From contig CAWDQE010000014.1 of assembly GCA_963804375.1 (NCBI GenBank), positions 310,001 to 374,000 on the forward strand: a DNA stretch of 64,000 bases, in the 5' to 3' direction. The notes below the pieces were generated by a model. It saw only the letters and a program-made list of their open reading frames with translations, was not told the origin of the DNA and made no database searches. Shown here in pieces: positions 1-9,159 of this stretch. The DNA comes from JANXQG01 sp963804375 (GTDB lineage: Bacteria; Planctomycetota; Planctomycetia; Pirellulales; Thermoguttaceae). Position numbers and translations under genes: made by a program. The stretch's first letter is position 1; each line of letters opens with the position of its first letter.

Positions 1-1017
1 CGCCTGGACGAAGGTGCCGTCGCGCTTCGACATCTTCTTGCCGTTGACGGTGAGGAAGCCGTGGATGTGGACCTTCTTCGGCAGGTTGAAGCCGGCCGTC
101 TTCAGCATCGAAGGCCAGAAGAGCGTATGGAAGTACGTAATGTCCTTGCCGATGAAGTGGTGGACTTCGGTCTCGGCGCTCCGCCACCAGTCGTTGAACT
201 GCTCGCCGTGCCGTGCGCACCACTGGGCAGTCGAGGCGAGGTAACCGATGGGGGCATCGAACCAGACGTACCAATAATTGCCGGGACTGTCGGGGATCTC
301 GAAACCGAAGTAGGGGGCCGGCCGCGAGACGTCCCAATCGCGGAGCGGTTCGTGGAGGAAATGGCCTTTCAGGTAATTGGCGATCTCCGGCTGCAAGGCC
401 CCGCTCGTGCCGGTCCACTCGTCGAGGAACCCGTGCAGCCGCTCGATGTTCACGAACAAGTGCCGGGCGTTGCGGATCTCGGGCGTCGCCCCGGAAAGCG
501 TGCTCCTGGGGTCGATCAAGTCGATGGCGTCGTAATGCGAGTCGCACTTCACGCAACTGTCGCCGTATTGATCGGGCTCCTTGCAGTGGGGGCACGTACC
601 CTTGACAAAGCGGTCGGCCAGGAAGGTGCCGGCCACCGGGTCGTAAAGCTGTTGGACCTCGTTCTCGCTCACCAGGCCGTCGCGCCGCAGGGCCCGCCAG
701 ATCTCCGCGCAGGCAGCCCGATTCTCCACGCTGTGCGTGCTGCCGTAGTTGTCGAACTCGATCTGGAATCCGGCAAAATCCGCCAGATGCGCCTGCTGCA
801 TGCGGGCGATGAGGTCCTCCTCGCCGACGCCTTCCTTGCGGGCGCGGATCATGATCGCCGTGCCGTGCGTGTCGTCGGCGCAGACATAAACACACCGCTC
901 GCCGCGGAGTCTCTGGAAGCGGACCCAGATGTCGGTCTGGATATATTCGACCAGGTGGCCCAGATGGATGGGGCCGTTGGCGTAAGGCAGGGCGCTGGTG
1001 ACCAGGATACGTGACAT
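1..1017 (-). CDS. metG: Methionyl-tRNA synthetase, 3' end outside window
   Basis: Charges tRNA-Met with methionine in the cytoplasm. I translated the minus strand from the ATG at 1017: 339 residues, open to the window edge, so the anticodon-binding C-terminus is missing. Visible class I motifs are the HIGH-like HLGH at residues 18-21 after SALPYANGPI, the zinc-binding Cys pairs (CPHC and CVKC) in the connective peptide around residues 140-160, and KMSKR near residue 328. The plus-strand open frame over the same bases is a shadow. Confidence 0.96.
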   Translation of the reverse strand, partial: MSRILVTSALPYANGPIHLGHLVEYIQTDIWVRFQRLRGERCVYVCADDTHGTAIMIRARKEGVGEEDLIARMQQAHLADFAGFQIEFDNYGSTHSVENRAACAEIWRALRRDGLVSENEVQQLYDPVAGTFLADRFVKGTCPHCKEPDQYGDSCVKCDSHYDAIDLIDPRSTLSGATPEIRNARHLFVNIERLHGFLDEWTGTSGALQPEIANYLKGHFLHEPLRDWDVSRPAPYFGFEIPDSPGNYWYVWFDAPIGYLASTAQWCARHGEQFNDWWRSAETEVHHFIGKDITYFHTLFWPSMLKTAGFNLPKKVHIHGFLTVNGKKMSKRDGTFVQA

Positions 1018-1304
1018 GGTGATGGGTTGCTGGAAAAAATAGGCCGGACGAAAGCGCCGATTCTAGGGCCTAAGCCGTTCGGAAGCAATATGGTACGGAA
1101 CAACCCCTACGGCCGGCACAACCGCTTTGCTTGTCGCAAAATGTTTGAAGCGTCGCTACTTATGGCGTATATAAAAGAAGGGACATTTCCGTGAGGTAGG
1201 CCCGCAGCCGATCCTGCGCCGCCGACCCGGAGTACCGGGCGCCCCGCCGCGGCGGCTTGGCTGCAATGGTCCCCGGAAACGTTCTCACTTGATGTTGCGC
1301 AACT

Positions 1305-2423
1305 GTGGAATCTCCGACTTCCTTCATCTCGACCGACACCTTCAAGGACGATGCCCTGCTGGGAGACGCCATGGGGACGCCGTTGCCTGCCGGCAGCGAG
1401 CAGCCGCCCAACGACCACGACCACGACCACGACCATGGGTACATGGTGCCCGACATGGTGCCCGACATGGTGCCCGACATGGTGCCCGCGGACCAAGCGG
1501 CCGCCCTCTCGACACCGAGCGCGGCGTCTGCGCCACCCGGCGTCTGGAACACGCACTTCACCCGCGCCCTGCAAGCCCAGCATGCCCGCGTGCGCGAGTT
1601 CCTGCAGGCCCAGCGCGATCGCTGGCGGCAGATCGCGGCCCGCTTCACCCGCCAGATCGAGACCTTGCAAGCCGAGGTCCATGCCTTGCAGGCCAACAGC
1701 GAGGGCCTGCGGGCGGAGCTCGTGGCGCGGCCGGCGGAAGGCGATTCGACAGCGGCTGCCGAGGACGCTTCGCGCCGTTACCTGTTGGCGATGGACGACA
1801 TCCGCGACCTGAAGACCCGCAACGCCGAACTTCAGCGGCAACTGCTGGAGGTCCAGACCAAGGCCCCGCGGCGAGACGCGGCGGCGCCGGCGGACAGCGG
1901 CGGCGATTGGGAAGCCCAGAAACGCCGGCTCCTGGCGGAATTGGAGTCCGACGATCAGCACGACGCGGGCTCGCAGGAACGGCGGTTGCAGATCGAAGAG
2001 ATCGTGGCGCGTACCGACAGGATCATTGCCGAAAAGAACCGCGAGATCGAAGAACTGCAGCAATTGCTCAACAACCAGAGCAACAGCCTCGGTTCGCTGG
2101 CCTTGGGCGCCGCGGCCTTGGAGCCGGTGTTCGATCAGGACGTGATCATTCGCGAGGAGCGGCAGCGGCTGCAGCAGTTGCAGGAAGAGTGTCGCGGCAA
2201 GCTCCGCCAGGCCGAGATCGAGCTTGCCATGGAGCGGGCCCGGCTTGCTCGTCGCGACGCCGAAATCGAAGAGAAGCTTCGCAACGGCGAACTCCGCCGC
2301 GCCTCGGCCGAGACCGAGGCCTTGGCGCCGACCGGCCGGCCGGTCCGCGGCCGCTGGCGGACACAGTTGGGCCTGACCGACGACGGCCCGCCGGAGACCG
2401 ATCGCAGCCGCGACCGGCGATGA
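1305..2423 (+). CDS. Coiled-coil protein of unknown function carrying an in-frame DNA repeat
   Basis: A 372-residue soluble protein from a GTG start at 1305. There is no signal peptide or membrane segment. Residues 80 to 330 are rich in heptad-like Gln/Glu/Leu/Arg, so a long coiled coil is likely, and the C-terminus carries an RGRWRTQLGL segment. Near residues 37-61 an acidic/His stretch (DHDHDHDH) followed by repeated MVPD is not protein-like; it is the translation of a dispersed DNA repeat that recurs elsewhere in the window. The product is probably a cytoskeletal or scaffold-type protein, but no function can be assigned. Confidence 0.7.
   Translation: MESPTSFISTDTFKDDALLGDAMGTPLPAGSEQPPNDHDHDHDHGYMVPDMVPDMVPDMVPADQAAALSTPSAASAPPGVWNTHFTRALQAQHARVREFLQAQRDRWRQIAARFTRQIETLQAEVHALQANSEGLRAELVARPAEGDSTAAAEDASRRYLLAMDDIRDLKTRNAELQRQLLEVQTKAPRRDAAAPADSGGDWEAQKRRLLAELESDDQHDAGSQERRLQIEEIVARTDRIIAEKNREIEELQQLLNNQSNSLGSLALGAAALEPVFDQDVIIREERQRLQQLQEECRGKLRQAEIELAMERARLARRDAEIEEKLRNGELRRASAETEALAPTGRPVRGRWRTQLGLTDDGPPETDRSRDRR
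1413..1488 (+). repeat. Dispersed modular repeat, family B, copy 1 (in frame in a CDS)
   Basis: Three GACCAC hexamers, then GACCAT, GGGTAC, three 12-bp units ATGGTGCCCGAC and a partial fourth. Both unit lengths are multiples of three, so the reading frame of the host gene is kept. Other copies lie at 18599-18656, 23501-23528 and 30614-30714 (reversed), with a partial one at 21672-21683. Confidence 0.9.
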
Positions 2424-2439
2424 GGGCGGGAGAGGAAAC

Positions 2440-2575
2440 GCGGGGGTGGAGGAAGTATTGTCTCTCCGCGTCTCCGGGTCACCCCGTCTCCGCGTCTCCC
2501 CTCTCCCGTCTCCGCGTCTCCCCTCTCCCCTCCCCGTGTCCCCCCTCCCCGTGTCCCCGCGTCCCGTCTGCGGAC
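2440..2575. repeat. Polypyrimidine low-complexity tract
   Basis: About 130 bp of nearly pure C/T/G on the plus strand made of imperfect units such as CGTCTCCG and CTCCCCGTGTCC. It lies between the convergent ends of the coiled-coil gene and the membrane-protein gene. It could form unusual DNA structure or act as a transcription barrier; this is inference only. Confidence 0.75.
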
Positions 2576-2588
2576 CCGGAGGTCCACC

Positions 2589-3029
2589 CTATGCGCGGCG
2601 CGGCTTGCCGTTTCGCGCGGGGGCTTCCTCGTCCTGCGCCTGCCGGAGTTCGCCTTGCAACTTGGCCTGCTCGGCAAGACAACTGTTTTTCTCCCGGCTA
2701 TAGAAAAAGACCGAGGCGGTCATATCGGCCACGGCCAACAGCACCACCCAGAGCACGAGCAACAGCAGACCGCTCCAATAAATCGCGAGCAGGAGCCATG
2801 AGGTTATCCAGATCATGAGCAACTGGCCGATGAGGATCGCCATGCCCAGCACGCCGAGCATGGCGCTGGTCTGCATGCGGCGGCGATACTGCCGGCGGCG
2901 GAATTCCCGCTCGCGGGGTTCGATTTCCGCCTGTTGCAGCCGCTTCCATGTGCGGATATGCCAGGCGACCAGCCCGCCCGATAAAACGCAGAGAACCAGC
3001 GCCACCACGATGCTCGATAGTGCGTTCAC
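2589..3029 (-). CDS. Small membrane protein of unknown function
   Basis: A 146-residue protein with an N-terminal hydrophobic segment (residues 4-23), a short basic loop (RRRQYRRRM) and two further hydrophobic segments at about 54-100, then a charged C-terminal tail. The gene starts directly against the stop of the upstream M28 peptidase gene (3030), so the two are probably co-transcribed. I do not recognise a family. Confidence 0.7.
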   Translation of the reverse strand: MNALSSIVVALVLCVLSGGLVAWHIRTWKRLQQAEIEPREREFRRRQYRRRMQTSAMLGVLGMAILIGQLLMIWITSWLLLAIYWSGLLLLVLWVVLLAVADMTASVFFYSREKNSCLAEQAKLQGELRQAQDEEAPARNGKPRRA

Positions 3030-4085
3030 TCACTGCCCTCGCAGCCACTCCTGCAGCACCCAGCCGACCTTCGCCAGGCTGAGCGCCGAACAATGCTCGG
3101 GCGTGTCGCCTTGGGTGTGCCAGTATTTGTAGGCATCCATGCCGATGATATCGCAGGCCGGAATCTTGGCTACGTTGTGCAGCGCGAGGTGATCGTCGCG
3201 GACCTCGTGTGACGGCCGAGCGACGAACTCCTTCACGCCCAACTCCGCGGCCTTGGCCCAAATCTGCTTGACCAACGGCTCCGTGTCGTCCCAGGTCACG
3301 CTGTTGGACTCCTCGGGCAACCGCAATTCCGTGCCGCCGACCAGGTCCAGCAGCACGGCATAACGATAGCGGAAGGCCGGCGGGTGCTTCACATACTCGT
3401 CGGCGAAGTGCTCCGAGCCGAGAAAGTACTTGCCTTCCGGGTTGAAGATGAACTCCTCGCCGTCGAAGAAGACGAAATCGACGCCCACCTTGGGCGGATT
3501 CCTGGCCAGCTCGTTGCCCAGTTCCATGAGAATGGCCACGCCGCTGGCGTTGTCGTTGGCCCCCACGAACCGGCCGCCCGGATTGACTTCGTCCTGCAGC
3601 GGAAAGGGCAGCGTGTCGTAGTGGCTGCAGAACATGATCCGCTCTCGATTCTCAGGATTGAAGCGGACGATGATATTCGCCATCGGCACGTCCTGGCCGA
3701 TCATGTCGTCCTCGGGGCCGTCGGGCGGATAGGGGCCCTTGAATCGCTGGAACTCCACCTTCGCTCCCAGCTTTTCGAAATGTTCTCTGAGGAACTTCTG
3801 CTGTTTGACCATCGCTGGCGAGCCGCTCCGCCGCGGCCCGAAGTCGCAAAGCTGCTTCAAGTAGTCATACGCCCGAGCGCCGTTGAAGGGGATTTTCTCC
3901 AGCCGCAGCTCCGAGTTGGCGGCCAGCAGCCTGCCCCCGAAAACAATGAACGCCAACCCCGCCAGGATAAGCCCGCTGGCGGCGACCGCTGCCCAGAGGA
4001 AGAGCGTCTGACCGGAGAGTTTCTTGCGCGACGGGGGGGGATTCGTTGATGAATCGGGCGGTGCGGGTCGGTGGACTTTACTCAT
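3030..4085 (-). CDS. Membrane-anchored M28-family peptidase (glutaminyl cyclase-like)
   Basis: A 351-residue protein with one N-terminal transmembrane segment (about residues 25-50) and an exported zinc-peptidase domain. Metal-binding signatures of the M28 fold are visible: CSHYDT with His155, GANDNASG with Asp178, FFDGEEF with Glu210/211, then a DDHLAL segment and a C-terminal His in YWHTQGDTPEH. The pattern resembles glutaminyl-peptide cyclotransferases and aminopeptidases of M28; the two activities cannot be told apart by eye. It is followed without a gap by a small membrane-protein gene. Confidence 0.9.
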   Translation of the reverse strand: MSKVHRPAPPDSSTNPPPSRKKLSGQTLFLWAAVAASGLILAGLAFIVFGGRLLAANSELRLEKIPFNGARAYDYLKQLCDFGPRRSGSPAMVKQQKFLREHFEKLGAKVEFQRFKGPYPPDGPEDDMIGQDVPMANIIVRFNPENRERIMFCSHYDTLPFPLQDEVNPGGRFVGANDNASGVAILMELGNELARNPPKVGVDFVFFDGEEFIFNPEGKYFLGSEHFADEYVKHPPAFRYRYAVLLDLVGGTELRLPEESNSVTWDDTEPLVKQIWAKAAELGVKEFVARPSHEVRDDHLALHNVAKIPACDIIGMDAYKYWHTQGDTPEHCSALSLAKVGWVLQEWLRGQ

Positions 4086-4694
4086 ACAGTCTATTTTAGC
4101 CGTTTGCGCCGTATCATGGAATTGCAGTTGATCCGCTGCTTTCGATAGAATATCGTGGGACGGACCAGCACCTCGAAGCGCAAGCCTTGCGGCGTGCCGT
4201 TGCTAGTTCAATGCGCTCAATATTTAACATTATTTGACTTAATCGTGCTGGCGCTGTACGCTGAACCCATGTCAAGTCAGTATGTAGGCGAGTGGATAGG
4301 TTCGCCATCATCTCCAAGGGGATTCGTTGACGACGTTTTTCCGCCTTTCCGCTCGGTTCGGTGCGATTTGCGACGGTTTCCGTATGGTCCGACAGCGCGG
4401 TTCGACCAGCCACGTGCCGGCCGGAAATCGGACGCAGGCAAGCTCACGCGAGGCAGCGCTGGTTCCGGTCACAGCCGATTTTGACGAACGGGAGGGATGA
4501 GGCCCGCGGCGATTTCGCCGGCCTTACCATACCGCTTGGGGGTCGCCAAATGCCCCGTGCTCTGCAATCGGCCCTTCTGTAGCCGGACGATTCTCCAGTT
4601 TTTCACGCAGTGCGCCAGCCTGCGCATTTGATTCAGGGCCGTTTTCTTGGGGACAACAGGGCGAAGTTATCAGAGTTTTCAAGAGAGAGAAAGC
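4086..4694. other. 609-bp gap with no recognised gene
   Basis: Divergent intergenic region between the M28 peptidase and the first HAF gene. It contains only short overlapping open frames with no family resemblance and a moderately AT-rich stretch near 4205-4250 that could carry promoters. I see no structured RNA or repeat. Confidence 0.5.
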
Positions 4695-5810
4695 ATGGTT
4701 CGAATTGCGAAATTAGTAGTTGCCATTTGCGCAACCTTCGCCCTAGCGGCGTGGGCCAATGGCAATGAGATACTCTACAAAATAACCGACCTCGGAACCC
4801 TCGGCGGGCCGACAAGCTCACCAAATGCCATCAGCCAAAACGGGGTTATCGTGGGCGGCGCCGAGGTACCGCAGCGAGGGGACTACCCGTTCGTTTACCA
4901 GGGCAACGGACCGATGCAGAACCTCGGCCTCCTCGATCCGGTGAACGGAGTCGTGGGAAGCGCGCAGTCAGTGAACTCGAAGGGACAGGTCGTTGGTTTG
5001 TCGGATGCCGCGATGGTCAACGGTACGGAGATCGGGCACGCCTTCTACTACGGCGGTAGCGGCTCGCTCGTGGACCTGACCCCTGGCAGCCAGCAGAGCG
5101 TGGCGTGGTGTATCAACGAAAACTCGCAAATCGTGGGGAGTGTGCAAACCGCCTCGGGCGCCATTGATGGCATGTTTTGGACGATCGGCGGCGCGACCGT
5201 CGATCTGGGTCCCGGATTCCTCCCCGACGCGATCAACGACCAGCGGCTGATGGGGGGGCTGGCCACACAGACCCAACACGCCGCGCTTTACAGCCTCTCG
5301 TCCGGCTCAATCACCGACCTTGGCACGTTTGGCGGCGCGAAAAGCTATGTCAACGCGATCAGCGACAGCGGGCTGGCGGTCGGGTTTGCCGATACGCCCA
5401 CAACCTCACACGCCTTCCTGTACAACGTCAACACCGGCGTGCTGACCGACCTCGGGAACCCGGTCACCCCTTTATTTTATTCAGATGCTGACAGCGTGAA
5501 CGACCTGGGAGCGGTTGTGGGCGGCTACTCTCTCGACGCGAGCTCTGCCGAAAACGTCGCATTTATCTATACCCAGGCCGGTGGGATGCAGAATCTCAAC
5601 AATCTGATAGACCCGTCCTCTGGCGCCGGATGGAATCTGACCGGATGTGGGGGCATCAACGATGCAGGACAGATTGTGGCTAGCGGCTACAATCCGCAGG
5701 GAGAGTTCCACGCGTTTCTATTGACGCCCGTGCCGGAACCATCGTCGCTATGCCTGCTTTGCAGTGCGATTTTTGGCGTTGTGGCAATTCAAGCCGCGCG
5801 CGTCTCTTAA
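4695..5810 (+). CDS. HAF-repeat secreted protein with PEP-CTERM anchor, copy 1
   Basis: A 371-residue exported protein. The start is the ATG at 4695 preceded by GAGAGAGA, which gives a signal peptide (residues 1-22); an upstream in-frame ATG at 4647 would bury it. The body is a chain of HAF-family extracellular repeats (ITDLGTLGG, AISQNG.IVGG, HAFLYN and similar). The C-terminus has VPEPSS followed by a hydrophobic segment and a short basic tail, the PEP-CTERM sorting signal processed by exosortase systems. No exosortase lies in the window. First of three tandem paralogues. Confidence 0.9.
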   Translation: MVRIAKLVVAICATFALAAWANGNEILYKITDLGTLGGPTSSPNAISQNGVIVGGAEVPQRGDYPFVYQGNGPMQNLGLLDPVNGVVGSAQSVNSKGQVVGLSDAAMVNGTEIGHAFYYGGSGSLVDLTPGSQQSVAWCINENSQIVGSVQTASGAIDGMFWTIGGATVDLGPGFLPDAINDQRLMGGLATQTQHAALYSLSSGSITDLGTFGGAKSYVNAISDSGLAVGFADTPTTSHAFLYNVNTGVLTDLGNPVTPLFYSDADSVNDLGAVVGGYSLDASSAENVAFIYTQAGGMQNLNNLIDPSSGAGWNLTGCGGINDAGQIVASGYNPQGEFHAFLLTPVPEPSSLCLLCSAIFGVVAIQAARVS

Positions 5811-5914
5811 GATCAGCTTGCGCGGGGTCGCGCTCAATTCGCTTCCACGAGTATTTCCCAACCCTCTAGCTCTCGATTCTCGCGCCTTTTCTGACCACAA
5901 CCGGATGAAATCCA

Positions 5915-7075
5915 ATGATACGAATTAACAAGAAACTCATCGCGCTGTTCGGCCTGTGCGCGGGCATCGCGCGGGCGCACGGAAACGATATCCAGTACGC
6001 GATAACCGACCTTGGGGAACTGGGCGGGCCGATCAGCACTCCGAACGCGATGAACAACTTGGGGCAGGTCGCTGGTTGGGCCGAAATCTATACGCAATAT
6101 GCACACGCCTTTCTCTACAGCGGCAGCGGGCCGATGATGAACTTGGGATCGTTTGGCGGCGATTACAGTGTCAGCGTCGCGACGGGCATCAACAATAACG
6201 GGATGGTGGTAGGCTACTCCGACGAAGGCGGAACGAACCCCACCGTAGCCTTTCAATATACGCCGGGCGGCGGCATGCAGAACTTGGGCCCGGTGTTTGG
6301 CAGCACAACAAGTTACGCGTGGGGCGTGAACAATAACGGACAAATCGTCGGCTTTTACGCGCCGGCGAGCGGCGGCGACGACGGATTCGTTTATAATTCC
6401 TCTAGTTCTTCAATGCTCAATCTGGGACCGTATCTGCCATTGTGTATAAACGACAACGGTCTGGTGGCCGCGATCGGCGGCTCGGGGACCGAAGAAAGCA
6501 CGTACACCTCAAGCGGCGGAACCGGGGCGTGGGTGAACATCGGCTCCCTGGGCGGCTCCTTTACGACACCCCATGGGATCAACGATCGCGGCGAAATTGT
6601 CGGCTCGTCGGCGACTAGCACATCGAGTGAGCTGTCTCAGGCTTTCCTTTATAGCGGCGGCACGATGACAGACCTCGGCACCTTCGGTGGGGTGTCGAGC
6701 TTGGCCTACGGCATAAATGATCTTGGAGTTGTGGTTGGCACTGCGGACTTTGCTGGCGATCAGTCCGGGGCCGCCTTCGTCTATTACGGCAGCGGCTCGA
6801 TCGTAGACTTGAACACCCTAGTAGACCCATCGCTCGGCTGGGACATTGGTGAAGCGACGGGCATCAACGACAAGGGACAGATTTGCGCGGCGGCCTATAA
6901 GGACGGTGAAGATCACGCGCTTCTTTTGACTCCGACACCAGAACCGTCATCGTGTTGCCTGCTTTGCGGAGCATTATTCGGCTTCTTGGCAATCCAGGCG
7001 GGCACGCGTTTCTTAAGATCAGCTTGCGCGGGGTCGCGCTCAACTCGCTTCCACGAGTATTTCCCAACTCTCTAG
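5915..7075 (+). CDS. HAF-repeat PEP-CTERM protein, copy 2, with run-on tail
   Basis: A 386-residue paralogue of the preceding gene with signal peptide, HAF repeats (DLGELGG, INNNG.VVGYS and similar) and a PTPEPSS PEP-CTERM motif near residue 345. The normal stop seen in copy 1 is bypassed by an indel: the frame continues through sequence corresponding to the copy 1 downstream spacer and adds about 25 residues after the basic tail. Such a tail could interfere with exosortase processing. The spacer before this gene is nearly the same as the one after it. Confidence 0.88.
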   Translation: MIRINKKLIALFGLCAGIARAHGNDIQYAITDLGELGGPISTPNAMNNLGQVAGWAEIYTQYAHAFLYSGSGPMMNLGSFGGDYSVSVATGINNNGMVVGYSDEGGTNPTVAFQYTPGGGMQNLGPVFGSTTSYAWGVNNNGQIVGFYAPASGGDDGFVYNSSSSSMLNLGPYLPLCINDNGLVAAIGGSGTEESTYTSSGGTGAWVNIGSLGGSFTTPHGINDRGEIVGSSATSTSSELSQAFLYSGGTMTDLGTFGGVSSLAYGINDLGVVVGTADFAGDQSGAAFVYYGSGSIVDLNTLVDPSLGWDIGEATGINDKGQICAAAYKDGEDHALLLTPTPEPSSCCLLCGALFGFLAIQAGTRFLRSACAGSRSTRFHEYFPTL

Positions 7076-7140
7076 CTCTCGATTCTCGCGCATTTTCTGA
7101 CCACAACCGGATGACATCCCATGATCCGAATTAAGACAAG
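7014..7140 (+). repeat. Duplicated spacer (second copy; first at about 5810-5935)
   Basis: About 125 bp after copy 2 is almost identical to the bases after copy 1, including the end of one gene, the spacer and the ATG region of the next. This shows that the HAF genes arose by tandem duplication of a gene-plus-spacer unit. Confidence 0.85.
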
Positions 7141-8278
7141 AATCATTGCCGTATTCGGCGTTTGCGCGGCCGTCGCGCATGCTTGCGGAGCAACTATCGA
7201 GTACACCGTAACCGACCTCGGCACATTGGGCGGACCCACGAGTGTGGCTACGGCCATCAGCCAAAACGGAATTATCGTCGGAAACTCCGAGCTTTATGTC
7301 TCTGGCAACAGTGGGGTTGTCCGCGAAAACCATCCCTGCATCTTCCAGGCCGGCGGTCAAATCCAGGATCTGGGGTTGTTGGATCCCGTGAACGGAATTT
7401 CTGGCCAAGCAACGTCCGTGAACTGCAACGGGCAAGTTGTCGGTTCGTCGGATTCGCCCGGTACTGACTGGCCGGCGAATGCCTTCCTCTACAATGCCGG
7501 CGGCCCGCTTATCGATCTAGGTACTCTGGGGGGACAAGAGAGCTTTGCTTACGGCATTAACGAAAGCGGCCAGATCGCCGGCGAGGCACAGACCGCGTCG
7601 GGCGCATGGCACGGCGTCCTTTGGTCGGTGGGCGGCGCCACGGTCGATCTGGGCAGCGGGTTCATTGCTACGGCCATAAACAACGAGGGACTTATCGGCG
7701 GGGTCTCGACACAAACGCTCCATGCCGCGATTTACAACATGTCCACCGGCTCGATCACCGATATTGGCACGCTCGGCGGCGCTCAAAGCCAAGTAAACGG
7801 AATGAGCGACCGTGGGCTCGCAGTCGGCCTTGCCGAAACGCCGATAACCTCTCACGGCTTCCTGTACAACGTCAAAACCGGCGTGTTGACAGACCTTGGG
7901 AACCTGGCCTCGCCGGGATGGTATTCTGACGCCTCTGGCGTGAACGGCCTCGGCCAGGTAGTCGGCGGCTACTCCCTTGATGCAACGTCTGCCGAAACGG
8001 CCGCGTTTATCTATACGCAAGCGGGAGGGATGCAGAATCTCAACGATTTGATAAACCCTTCCTCCGGATGGGATCTTACGGGCTGTGGGGGCATAAACGA
8101 CGCCGGGCAGATAGTCGGGAGCGGATTTAGTCCGCAGGGAGAGTTCCATGCGTTCCTCTTGACCCCGGTCGTTCCCGAACCATCAACGCTTTGGCTGTTT
8201 TGCGCAGCGATTTTGGGCGTTGTGGCAATTCAAGCCGGCGCACGTCTATTGAGACGGCACCGGCATGACAATTTGTAA
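7121..8278 (+). CDS. HAF-repeat PEP-CTERM protein, copy 3
   Basis: A 385-residue paralogue with signal peptide (residues 1-22), about seven HAF repeats and a VPEPSTLWLF PEP-CTERM segment followed by a basic tail (RLLRRHRH). It is most similar to copy 1: long stretches such as the MQNLN.LI.PSSG.. region and the GCGGINDAGQIV region are shared. The role is probably extracellular or cell-envelope; the function of HAF repeats is unknown. Confidence 0.9.
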   Translation: MIRIKTRIIAVFGVCAAVAHACGATIEYTVTDLGTLGGPTSVATAISQNGIIVGNSELYVSGNSGVVRENHPCIFQAGGQIQDLGLLDPVNGISGQATSVNCNGQVVGSSDSPGTDWPANAFLYNAGGPLIDLGTLGGQESFAYGINESGQIAGEAQTASGAWHGVLWSVGGATVDLGSGFIATAINNEGLIGGVSTQTLHAAIYNMSTGSITDIGTLGGAQSQVNGMSDRGLAVGLAETPITSHGFLYNVKTGVLTDLGNLASPGWYSDASGVNGLGQVVGGYSLDATSAETAAFIYTQAGGMQNLNDLINPSSGWDLTGCGGINDAGQIVGSGFSPQGEFHAFLLTPVVPEPSTLWLFCAAILGVVAIQAGARLLRRHRHDNL

Positions 8279-8342
8279 GTTCACCGATTCGAGCAGGCGC
8301 GAATTTGAAATTTGAGATTTGAGACTTCAGGAGGATTCGATC

Positions 8343-8805
8343 ATGTTTCGACGTGAATGGTTCGCGAAGCCCCTCAACGCAAGCGTCAGCGGCGCCGTGG
8401 CGATCAAGAATAACGGCTGCGTTGTGGGCTCCTCCGACGACGGCAACGCGACCGATGGTTTCCTTTGGACGGGAAGCGGCACCATCCAGAATATCGGTAC
8501 CCTCGGCGGCGATACAACCTACGCGTTCGGAATCAACGACGCGGGAACGGTCGTTGGAGCCTCGCAGGTCGCCAGTGGAACGTACTACGGCTTCAAGTAC
8601 AGCAATGGCGTCATGACGGACACCGGGACTCTGGCAAATCGCGGCAGACGGGTTTCAGCAAGGAGGCAGCTATCATGCGCTTTTACTCACGCCGACGCCG
8701 GAACCGTCGTCGCTTTGCCTTTTGCCCATGGCGGGTCTCGCGATTTGGGCCCTCAAGCGAACGAGATTTGGGGCCGGATTGCGCGGCAGGGTCGGTAAGC
8801 CCTAA
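8343..8805 (+). pseudogene. Decayed fourth HAF/PEP-CTERM gene
   Basis: From ATG 8343 the frame encodes two to three HAF repeats (NIGTLGGDTTYAFGIN and others), has no signal peptide and stops making sense near 8640. A second frame from about 8650 to the TAA at 8803-8805 encodes HALLLTPTPEPSSLCLL plus a hydrophobic segment and a basic tail, the expected PEP-CTERM end. The gene has therefore lost its N-terminus and most repeats, and is frameshifted. Confidence 0.85.
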
Positions 8806-8997
8806 GCGCCTTGTGGCAAGCAATTCCGCGGATTGATCGCGATGCGCGGCGGTTCGCCGCCGAGTATTCTCTGGGGAATGTGTACGTGCGATCAGTATCC
8901 TGGGATGGGCGCGCCGTTCAAGATGCGCTTTTGAACAGCGCAAAAGTCCGTTTGAGGTTCAAGCGTCGGAAGTCTGGGGCGACTACAAAGACTCCTG

Positions 8998-9126
8998 TTC
9001 GGCGAGGGTCTCCCGACCCCGCCGAAACGCCCGACCGAAGGTCTCCCCATTCGCCCACGAGACCTTCGGTCGACAGCGTGGCTCGGTCAGAGACCGGCCA
9101 CAACAGCGAGACCGGCCACAACAGCG
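8998..9126. repeat. Dispersed repeat, family A, copy 1
   Basis: Begins TTCGGCGAGGGTCTCCC, contains the palindrome GACCGAAGGTCTCC / GAGACCTTCGGTC, and ends with GTCAGAGACCGGCCACAACAG, here with the last about 18 bp duplicated. It lies downstream of the decayed HAF gene. Other copies: 17317-17700 (array, reversed), 29827-29945 and 60433-60546. Confidence 0.88.
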
Positions 9127-9159
9127 AGTGCTTGCGGGTCGCGGGTTGGCAGACAGGAC

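Noticed and set aside
61..1014. Long plus-strand frame
   Set aside because: It is the antisense of metG, whose motifs are clear on the minus strand.
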